A stretch of DNA of 11,615 nucleotides from an uncultured Oscillospiraceae bacterium. Its GTDB lineage: Bacteria; Bacillota; Clostridia; Oscillospirales; Oscillospiraceae. This document shows positions 6,161-11,615 of the stretch, piece after piece. The notes under the pieces are model-generated. The model was given only the letters and a program-made list of their open reading frames with translations, was not told where the DNA came from and did no database searches. Position 1 is the stretch's first letter; each line of letters starts with the position of its first letter. The position numbers and the translations under genes were made by a program. The stretch is taken from NCBI GenBank assembly GCA_944385065.1, contig CALWVX010000038.1:1-11615 (forward strand), given 5' to 3'.

Positions 6161-7858
6161 TTACTCCGCGGAAATCATATAGTAGTAGACGGGCTGTCCG
6201 CCGGACAGCAGCGTAATCTCCGCCTTGGGACAGGCCCGGACAAAGATGTCCTCGGCTCGGCGGGCCTGCTCCTCCGTCACATCCTCGCCGTAGAAGATGG
6301 AGATAAACTCGGCCTGCTGATGGCTGTCCGAATGGGCCAGCCGGTCCAGAATCTCATCCAGCTCTCGGGCGGTCCCGAACAGCTGGTGCTCCTCCAGGGC
6401 GAGGTAATCCCCCTGCTTGATGGCAAAGCCGTCGAAATCGGAGTCCCGGGCGGCATAGGTCACCTCGCTGGTGTGCACATGGGCAAAGCCCTGGATCATG
6501 GCGGCGGTATTCTCCTCCTCGGTTGCATCCGGGTCGGCGCACAGCATGGCCGAGATACCCTGGGGCACCGTCTTGGTGGGGAGGACCACCACCTTTTTGC
6601 CCTCACACAGCCGCTGACACTGTTCGGCGGCCATGATGATATTCTTATTGTTGGGCAGAACATAGACGATCTCCGCGGGGGTGCGCTCCACTTCCCGCAG
6701 AATATCCTCGGTGGAGGGGTTCATGGTCTGCCCGCCCCCCACCAGTCCGTCCACTCCCAGGTCCCGGAACACGGCCTCCAGCCCCGCTCCGGCACAGACG
6801 GCCACATAGCCGAACTTCTTCTCCGGCTGGGCCGGGGCGGACTGATCGCAGCCGCTCTCTCCGGCCTCCAGCTCCGCCTCCACCTGCTCCAGATCGTCCG
6901 TGCTCTGCACATGGCGGCCGGCGGCCAGATCGTCCGCCTGGGTGCGCATGTTTTCGATCTTGGCCAGCTCCAGCGTGCCGTACTTCTGGGCCTCGGTCAG
7001 AGCCTGGCCGGGGATGTTGGTATGGACGTGAACCTTGAACGCCTCGTCGTCCTCGCCGATGACCAGGCTGTCGCCGATACTGTTGAGATAGGTGCGGAAG
7101 GGCTCCAGATTCACGTTCTCCCGGCTCTTGCGCACAATGAACACCGTGTCAAAGGCAAAGGTGATCTCCTCCGCGGACATGGTCACAAAGTCGGCCTTGT
7201 CGGCGGTCTCCTGAGACTCTCCGCCCTCTGCCTCGGGCATGGGCAGGCCCCGCAGTTCGTCCAGCATTCCCTGGAGGATCACCAGGAACCCCTTGCCCCC
7301 CGCGTCCACCACGCCGGCCTTCTTCAGCACCGGATTCTGGTTGACCGTGTTGGCCAGGGCCTCCTGCCCCTCCTGGATGGCGGCCTCCAGTACCTGCTCC
7401 ACGCAGTTGTCCTCCCGGGCATAGCCCGCAGCCCGGGCGGCAGACAAGCGGGAGACGGTGAGAATGGTGCCCTCGGCCGGCTTCATCACCGCCTTATAGG
7501 CGGCGGCTACCCCGAAATCCAGGGCGATGGCCAGATCGCGGCCGTCAATGGTCTGTTTATCCTTCACCGCCTTGGAAAATCCCCGGAACAGAAGGGACAA
7601 AATAACCCCCGAGTTGCCCCGGGCTCCCCGCAGCAGCGCGGACGCCGTTCCCTGGGCCGCCTGTCCCACGGTGTCGTACCGGTTTTTCTTCATCTCCCGG
7701 GCGGCGGCCCCGATGGTCAGCGTCATGTTGGTCCCCGTGTCCCCATCCGGCACCGGGAATACGTTCAGATCGTTGATCGTCTGCTTCTGGTGATTGATGG
7801 CGGCATGGGCGTGGATGATCATCCGCTGAAATGCCGCCGCATCGATCGTCTGTACCAT
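6161..7858 (-). CDS. fakA: Fatty acid kinase catalytic subunit (DhaL/DAK2 domain, YloV family)
   Basis: FakA phosphorylates fatty acids held by a FakB carrier, feeding exogenous fatty acids into phospholipid synthesis in Firmicutes. The protein is 565 residues, near the family's 550. The N-terminal DhaL-type kinase domain shows PVPDGDTGTNM (35-45), GARGNSG (78-84) and GVVDAGGKG (182-190). The middle domain contains KVHVHTN (275-281), whose two His are expected zinc ligands. The C-terminal half (about 348-565) is the DegV/FakB-like fold; an acidic linker at 320-340 joins it. In the middle domain the usual YCTEF reads FDTVF (236-240), so the Cys zinc ligand is Asp here. The start is ATG at 7858; AAAGGA lies 12 bases upstream and is too close to an in-frame TTG at 7867. 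It lies 28 bases after yloU, the same order as in Bacillus, so the two are likely one operon. No FakB gene is in the window. Confidence 0.93.
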   Translation of the reverse strand: MVQTIDAAAFQRMIIHAHAAINHQKQTINDLNVFPVPDGDTGTNMTLTIGAAAREMKKNRYDTVGQAAQGTASALLRGARGNSGVILSLLFRGFSKAVKDKQTIDGRDLAIALDFGVAAAYKAVMKPAEGTILTVSRLSAARAAGYAREDNCVEQVLEAAIQEGQEALANTVNQNPVLKKAGVVDAGGKGFLVILQGMLDELRGLPMPEAEGGESQETADKADFVTMSAEEITFAFDTVFIVRKSRENVNLEPFRTYLNSIGDSLVIGEDDEAFKVHVHTNIPGQALTEAQKYGTLELAKIENMRTQADDLAAGRHVQSTDDLEQVEAELEAGESGCDQSAPAQPEKKFGYVAVCAGAGLEAVFRDLGVDGLVGGGQTMNPSTEDILREVERTPAEIVYVLPNNKNIIMAAEQCQRLCEGKKVVVLPTKTVPQGISAMLCADPDATEEENTAAMIQGFAHVHTSEVTYAARDSDFDGFAIKQGDYLALEEHQLFGTARELDEILDRLAHSDSHQQAEFISIFYGEDVTEEQARRAEDIFVRACPKAEITLLSGGQPVYYYMISAE

Positions 7859-7886
7859 AGTCGGCAACTGTCCTTTCTTCGAATGA

Positions 7887-8234
7887 TCAGAATCTCATGG
7901 AATCCACGAACACTTCTACAGAGGCCACTTCCACCCCGGTGGTTTTGGTGACCACATAGCGCACTTCGCTCATGATGGAGCGGCACACCGCCACCAGATT
8001 CACGCCGTTTTCCACAATAATATGCAGCTCGATAGACACGGTGCCCTCCTCGTGATAGGACACCTTGACCCCCTTGGCCATGGACTCCCGCTTGAGCAGG
8101 TGAACCAGTCCGTCGGTGGTGGAGCGCACCGCCATGCCCTTCACTCCATAGCAGTTGGTGGCGGCGCTGCCGGTCACGGCGGTGAAAACCTCGCTGCTGA
8201 TGCGGATCTCGCCCAGCTCGGTTTGCAGCTTCAT
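7887..8234 (-). CDS. yloU: Asp23/Gls24 family protein (YloU-like)
   Basis: A 115-residue cytoplasmic Asp23-domain protein. The characteristic N-terminal LGEIRISSEVF leads into a Gly/Val-rich core (GVKGMAV, 30-36), a basic region, and a C-terminal alpha/beta repeat ending in VEVASVEVFVDSMRF. Members are associated with cell-envelope stress or membrane organisation in Firmicutes, but the exact biochemical role is unsettled. The start is ATG at 8234, with AAAGGAAGGG about six bases upstream. It is immediately followed by fakA, an order also found in Bacillus (yloU-yloV), which supports both assignments and suggests co-transcription from the promoter at 8283-8311. Confidence 0.92.
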   Translation of the reverse strand: MKLQTELGEIRISSEVFTAVTGSAATNCYGVKGMAVRSTTDGLVHLLKRESMAKGVKVSYHEEGTVSIELHIIVENGVNLVAVCRSIMSEVRYVVTKTTGVEVASVEVFVDSMRF

Positions 8235-8282
8235 AGCATTCCCTTCCTTTCGGCGGATCGAACCTCAGTTTATACTATGCCT

Positions 8283-8311
8283 ATTCTATTCGATTTTATC
8301 TGAAAATACAA
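8283..8311 (-). promoter_or_regulatory. Candidate promoter of yloU-fakA
   Basis: On the minus strand TTGTAT (8311-8306) and TAGAAT (8288-8283) are separated by 17 bases, predicting a start near 8276 and a leader of about 40 bases before the yloU ATG. The start region carries a 14-base sequence almost identical to one at the rnjA promoter. Confidence 0.55.
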
Positions 8312-8361
8312 GCCCCAAGTTTCGATCCCCCTGTCAATTCCTCCGAAAACGGCCCCCCGAC

Positions 8362-8395
8362 TTCGACGAATAATTTCCAATTATTGGAATATAAT
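8362..8395 (+). promoter_or_regulatory. Candidate Spo0A-activated promoter of spoIIE
   Basis: A perfect TATAAT (8390-8395) lacks a -35 box at 17 bases. Instead TTCGACGAA (8362-8370) lies upstream: it contains two overlapping 6-of-7 matches, one per orientation, to the Spo0A box TGNCGAA, and the hexamer TTCGAC ends 22 bases before the -10. In Bacillus, spoIIE and spoIIG use sigma-A promoters with such a wide spacer and Spo0A boxes over the -35 region, so this arrangement fits. Transcription would start near 8402. Confidence 0.6.
8375..8389. repeat. 15-bp palindrome inside the spoIIE promoter spacer
   Basis: TTCCAAT and ATTGGAA form a perfect inverted repeat around a single T, ending one base before the -10 box. 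Its size and placement are those of an operator for a dimeric DNA-binding protein. The protein is not identified. Confidence 0.55.
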
Positions 8396-8433
8396 GGAGG
8401 CCGTCCACAACGCCGGGTCCGCCCGGCCCACAC

Positions 8434-8439
8434 AGGAGG
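8434..8439 (+). promoter_or_regulatory. Ribosome binding site deciding the spoIIE start
   Basis: AGGAGG lies eight bases before ATG at 8448. The in-frame ATG at 8394 overlaps the promoter -10 box itself and has no Shine-Dalgarno, so it cannot be the start if that promoter is used. Confidence 0.85.
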
Positions 8440-8447
8440 AGAAGGGC

Positions 8448-10793
8448 ATGACAGCCAGAAACACCATCCACGCCAAATTGGACCAGCTGCGCCGGCAGTC
8501 CCGGCAGACCGGGCAGGTCCGCCTCCCCGCCCGGGCGCTGGCCCTGGGAATTCGGGCGGGCATTCACCTGCTGCTGGCCGCGGTGCTGGCCGGAGCCGTC
8601 ATCTTTCAGGACAGCGCCCCCTTCGGTCTGGCGCTGGTGGCCGCCTCCGGGCCGGGAATCCGGGGGGCGGCCGCCCTGGCGGGGGCCTGTTTCGGCTCTC
8701 TCACCGTTCTGGAGTTCTCCCCCGCCCTGCGGTACTCCTCCGCCTGCATTCTCACCTTTGCGGTGAGCTTCGCCTTTTACGACTGGAAGCCCATCCGAAA
8801 GCCCTGGACCATGCCCGCCGCCGCCGGCGTGCTGTGCGCGTTCACCGGCCTGATCACCCAGTCACGGGCGGGGTGGACGGAGGCCGACGTGATCTACTTT
8901 GTGCTGGAATCCCTGCTGGCCGCCGGCGGGGCCTGGGTGTTCCGGGCCGCCCTCTCCCCCTCCGGGCAGGGAACGCCGGATAAAGCCGCTTCTCCCCTTC
9001 GCCGTGCCGGGCTGCTGGCCCTGCTGTGCGCCTGTCTGATCTCTCTGGCCCCCCTCACGCTCTACCGCGGTATCTCGCTGGGGCGGCTGCTGGCCGCCGC
9101 CGCCGTTCTGACCTGCGGCTGGCAGGGCGGCGTGGCCGCCGGCGCGGTCACCGGTGTATCGGCCGGGCTGGCCATGGATCTGACCTCCTCCGCCATGCCC
9201 CTGTACGCCATGGCGCTGGGGCTGGCCGGACTGACCGCCGGGCTGTGCCGGGGCAGGCCCAGGCCGGCCGCCGCCCTGGCGGGGGTTGGCTCCTGCGCCG
9301 CCGCCGTTCTCTGGACCTGGGACCTGGGCCTGGATCTGTCTATCCTATATGAAGCCGTCCTGGGCAGCCTGGTCTTCTGTGCCATCCCTGTGAGGCAGAT
9401 GCGCACTCTGGGCGCCTGGCTGACCCCGGAGGGCTCGGTCCCCGCCGACCGGCAGGCCAAGCGGCTGGCCCGGCAGCACCTGGAGGGCGCCTCCCAGGCC
9501 TTTCGCTCTCTGGGGGAGTGCCTGCGCACCGCCTTCCAGCCCACGGAAAACGACAGCGACATCTCCAGCGTCTTTGACCGGACGGCCAGCCGCCTGTGCC
9601 GCGGCTGCACCCTGCGCGGCCGCTGCTGGCAGCGGGACTACAACGCCACATTCACCGCCCTCAACGACGCCACCCCCGCCATGGTGGAGCGGGGACGGGC
9701 CCAGGCGGGGGACTTTCCCCGGTATTTTGCCGACAAATGCATCCACTTCTCCGACTTTGTGTCCACCGTGAACGAGGAGCTCACCGCCCTGTTCTACCGC
9801 CGGCAGTACAACGCCCGCATCCGGGAGAGTCGGACGGCGGTGGGGCGGCAGTACGATCAGCTCTCCCAGCTGCTGGGGGAGGCCGCCGCCGAGCTGAGCC
9901 GGGAGCTGACCCCCGACCCCCTGGGGGACCGGCGGGCCCGCCAGAGGCTGGCCCAGCTGGGAGTGGACGCCCAAGCGGCGGTTTATCGGGACGGGCGTGG
10001 CCTCACCTGGGTGGAGATTCAGGGGCCCGGCCGGGGGGAGATGACCAGACCCAGCCGCCTGACGGAGCTGTCCCAGGCTCTGGGCGTCCCCCTCCGGGTG
10101 GAGGAAGAGGGGGAGGGCCTGGTCTGCCTGCTCCAGCAAGAGCCCCTCATGGCCCTGGCCGGCGTGGCCGCGCAGAAAAAGAACGGGGAGACGGTGAGCG
10201 GCGACGCGGGCACCTATTTCAAGCGCTCCGACGGCAAGCTCTACCTGCTGCTGTGCGACGGCATGGGCAGCGGCCCGGAGGCCAACCGGGAGAGTTCCCT
10301 GGCGGTCCGGCTGCTGGAGCAGCTGCTCCAGGCGGGGGTTCCCACGTCCCACGCCCTGTCCACCCTGTCCTCCGCGCTGGCCCTGCGGTGGGAGGAGACC
10401 GGCGGCTTCACCACCGTGGACCTGCTCCAAATTGATCTGTTCACCGGGGAAGGGGAGCTGTTCAAACTGGGCGCCGCCCCCACCTATGTGAAAAAAGGAG
10501 GGAGCGTCCAGCGGCTGTCCGGTTCCTCCCTGCCCGCCGGTCTGGCGGAGGGGGACGGCTCCGCTCTGGACCGGTTCTCTCTCCGCCTGTCTCCGGGGGA
10601 CTGCGTCCTGATGGTCAGTGACGGCATCTGCGGCACGGGGGACGACGGGTGGCTGAAAGAGCGGCTGGAACAGTTCTCCTCCGCGGACAGCCCCAAGGAT
10701 CTGGCCCGGGACCTGATCACCCACAGCCCGGTGGACGCCACCGACGACCGCACCGCCCTGGTGGTGCGCATTCAAAAGCGGCCGGAGGAATAA
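8448..10793 (+). CDS. spoIIE: Stage II sporulation protein E, membrane-bound PP2C phosphatase
   Basis: SpoIIE sits at the asymmetric division septum of sporulating cells and dephosphorylates the anti-anti-sigma factor SpoIIAA, which releases sigma-F in the forespore. The 781-residue protein (827 in B. subtilis) has a short basic N-terminus, then about ten hydrophobic segments between residues 31 and 315. A regulatory region follows, with the family CRGCTLRGRCW cluster (Cys384, 387, 393). The C-terminal PP2C-type domain (about 570-775) shows CDGMGSG (603-609), with metal-binding Asp604, then the GGFTTVDLL strand, MVSDG (722-726, Asp725) and DDRT (766-769). All catalytic acidic positions I recognise are present, so it should be active. 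Upstream is a Spo0A-like promoter. The expected Bacillus neighbours tilS, hpt and ftsH do not follow; instead proS converges on it. Expression is expected only at the onset of sporulation. Confidence 0.96.
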   Translation: MTARNTIHAKLDQLRRQSRQTGQVRLPARALALGIRAGIHLLLAAVLAGAVIFQDSAPFGLALVAASGPGIRGAAALAGACFGSLTVLEFSPALRYSSACILTFAVSFAFYDWKPIRKPWTMPAAAGVLCAFTGLITQSRAGWTEADVIYFVLESLLAAGGAWVFRAALSPSGQGTPDKAASPLRRAGLLALLCACLISLAPLTLYRGISLGRLLAAAAVLTCGWQGGVAAGAVTGVSAGLAMDLTSSAMPLYAMALGLAGLTAGLCRGRPRPAAALAGVGSCAAAVLWTWDLGLDLSILYEAVLGSLVFCAIPVRQMRTLGAWLTPEGSVPADRQAKRLARQHLEGASQAFRSLGECLRTAFQPTENDSDISSVFDRTASRLCRGCTLRGRCWQRDYNATFTALNDATPAMVERGRAQAGDFPRYFADKCIHFSDFVSTVNEELTALFYRRQYNARIRESRTAVGRQYDQLSQLLGEAAAELSRELTPDPLGDRRARQRLAQLGVDAQAAVYRDGRGLTWVEIQGPGRGEMTRPSRLTELSQALGVPLRVEEEGEGLVCLLQQEPLMALAGVAAQKKNGETVSGDAGTYFKRSDGKLYLLLCDGMGSGPEANRESSLAVRLLEQLLQAGVPTSHALSTLSSALALRWEETGGFTTVDLLQIDLFTGEGELFKLGAAPTYVKKGGSVQRLSGSSLPAGLAEGDGSALDRFSLRLSPGDCVLMVSDGICGTGDDGWLKERLEQFSSADSPKDLARDLITHSPVDATDDRTALVVRIQKRPEE

Positions 10794-10795
10794 GA

Positions 10796-10826
10796 AGAGG
10801 GGCGCGGCCGACGGCCGCGCCCCTCT
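10796..10826 (+). terminator. GC-rich hairpin after spoIIE, probable terminator
   Basis: A perfect 14-bp stem (10796-10809 with 10813-10826) with a 3-base loop begins two bases after the spoIIE stop. The following sequence is GTATGTTG rather than a T run, so intrinsic termination may be inefficient despite the very stable stem. On the minus strand it is followed by TCTTATTCC, also weak. Confidence 0.6.
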
Positions 10827-10868
10827 GTATGTTGAAAAACCTGTTCAGAACAAAATCCGCCTGAGCCG

Positions 10869-10986
10869 TTCGAGGGGGCAGCCGCCCGCCTCGAATGGGA
10901 TCAAATGCCCCGGGAGCCTTGCTTTGCAAGGCTCCCGGCACGCGGAGCGTGGACTTTTGCGCCGCACAGCGGCGCAAAAGTCCACG
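10869..10986. repeat. Three consecutive hairpins between spoIIE and proS
   Basis: Three near-adjacent inverted repeats fill this gap. Hairpin 1 (10869-10895) has 11 pairs with one bulged G and loop AGCC. Hairpin 2 (10910-10938) has a perfect 13-bp stem with loop TTT. Hairpin 3 (10948-10986) has a perfect 18-bp stem with loop ACA. None has a strong T tract on either strand, although TTTTAAT follows hairpin 3 after a few bases on the plus strand. The density of perfect pairing far exceeds what a terminator needs. It could be an intergenic palindromic repeat element, a structured small RNA, or a complex 3' end for proS. I did not recognise a named family. Confidence 0.75.
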
Positions 10987-10991
10987 GCATT

Positions 10992-11615
10992 TTAATATGC
11001 CACGCCCCAGTAGATCATGTGCTTGGCGGGTTTGCCGCAGCACACGCAGGTGTCGCCCACGCGCTCCTGCTTCAGCGGCATGCACCGGGAGGAGACGCCA
11101 GCCTCCTCCTTCATTTTCAGCTCGCACTCCAGATCGCCGCACCACATGGTCTTGGCAAAGCCGCCCTCGGACTCCATGAAGGCCTTGACCTCGTCCAACG
11201 TGTGGCACACCTTGGTGTGGTCCTCCAGGTTCTTCTTGGCGCGCTGATAGAGACCGTCGTGGACCGCGTCCAGCAGCTCCTGCACCTTGCTCTCCAGCTC
11301 CGCCAGGGGAACGAAGACCTTCTCCCCGGAGTCCCGGCGGCAGATGCAGCACTGACCCTTCTCCATGTCCTTGGGGCCGATCTCCACCCGCAGGGGGACG
11401 CCCTTCATCTCATACTGGGCGGCCTTCCAGCCCATGGACTGGTCGGAGTCGTCCATGCCGGCCCGGATGCCGGCGGCCTTCAGGCGCTGAAGCAGAGAGG
11501 AGGCGGCCTCCAGCACGCCCTCCTTGTGCTGGGCCACAGGGATGACCATGGCCTGGATGGGGGCGATGCGGGGGGGCAGCACCAGGCCGTTGTTGTCGCC
11601 GTGGGTCATGATGAT
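10992..11615 (-). CDS. proS: Prolyl-tRNA synthetase, type 3, C-terminal part (cut by window edge)
   Basis: ProS charges tRNA-Pro with proline in the cytoplasm. The visible 207 residues are the C-terminal portion. They begin in class II motif 3 (MTHGDNNGLVLPPRIAP), continue through the anticodon-binding domain (IQAMVIPVAQHKEG onward; GMDDSDQSMGWKAAQYEMKGVPLRVEIGPKD) and the RRDSGEK motif, and end in the zinc-binding C-terminal domain of the archaeal-like type 3 form. In that domain the Cys pairs CGDLEC (Cx4C) and CVCC (Cx2C) are present, and the protein ends in Tyr (GVAY), as in the Thermus-type enzyme. The type 3 form lacks the editing insertion of the E. coli form; the type is judged from this C-terminus. 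The frame is open to the right edge, so the start is outside the window. Its 3' end lies six bases from the hairpin cluster. Confidence 0.96.
   Translation of the reverse strand: MIMTHGDNNGLVLPPRIAPIQAMVIPVAQHKEGVLEAASSLLQRLKAAGIRAGMDDSDQSMGWKAAQYEMKGVPLRVEIGPKDMEKGQCCICRRDSGEKVFVPLAELESKVQELLDAVHDGLYQRAKKNLEDHTKVCHTLDEVKAFMESEGGFAKTMWCGDLECELKMKEEAGVSSRCMPLKQERVGDTCVCCGKPAKHMIYWGVAY

Noticed and set aside
6320..7951. A 543-codon plus-strand open frame opposite fakA and the end of yloU
   Set aside because: It is antisense to two well-supported genes, has no recognisable motif, and its composition mirrors the opposite-strand codons.
8394..8447. An 18-residue N-terminal extension of SpoIIE from the upstream ATG
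   Set aside because: That ATG overlaps the predicted -10 box and lacks a ribosome binding site, while ATG 8448 has AGGAGG at ideal spacing.
9345..10775. A 476-codon minus-strand open frame inside spoIIE
   Set aside because: It lies wholly within the SpoIIE coding region, has a Gln/Gly/His-rich low-complexity product and no ribosome binding site.
10869..10986. CRISPR array or tandem terminators
   Set aside because: The three hairpins differ in sequence and there are no regular direct repeats with spacers, so not CRISPR. The absence of strong T tracts argues against simple tandem intrinsic terminators.

Overview
The window looks like chromosomal DNA of a GC-rich, endospore-forming Firmicute, most likely an Oscillospiraceae/Ruminococcaceae-type gut clostridium. 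The reasons are: a SpoIIE sporulation phosphatase; RNase J as an RNA-decay enzyme; the Asp23 (YloU) plus fatty-acid-kinase (FakA/YloV) gene pair typical of Firmicutes; a type-3 (archaeal-like) prolyl-tRNA synthetase as found in many Clostridia; and heavy C/G use at third codon positions alongside Firmicute-style Shine-Dalgarno sites. The genus is inference. No transposase, phage gene, CRISPR array, tRNA or rRNA was seen.

Layout, left to right. ilvD (dihydroxy-acid dehydratase, cut by the left edge) runs + and ends at a strong terminator. It converges on rnjA (RNase J, -). Upstream of rnjA is a gene-free stretch of about 400 bases that reads as a long, structured 5' leader with a good extended -10 promoter at its far end. 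Next is an unusual 401-residue minus-strand gene. Its whole-length pattern matches the alpha-D-phosphohexomutase (phosphoglucomutase/phosphomannomutase) fold, but its catalytic signatures are eroded. It diverges from a WYL-domain transcription regulator (+). The regulator converges on a minus-strand pair, yloU (Asp23 family) then fakA, and one hairpin separates the two units. yloU diverges from spoIIE (+) across a 213-base region holding a likely Spo0A/sigma-A promoter with palindromes. After spoIIE comes a 198-base gap with a GC-rich hairpin and three further consecutive hairpins. Then follows the 3' part of proS (-), cut by the right edge.

Most genes are housekeeping: branched-chain amino acid synthesis, RNA decay, fatty-acid phosphorylation and translation, plus the sporulation switch SpoIIE. 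The least explained pieces are the degenerate phosphohexomutase-like protein, the long rnjA leader, the architecture of the spoIIE/yloU intergenic region, and the triple-hairpin segment between spoIIE and proS. Family calls rest on motif recognition by eye; no database search was run.
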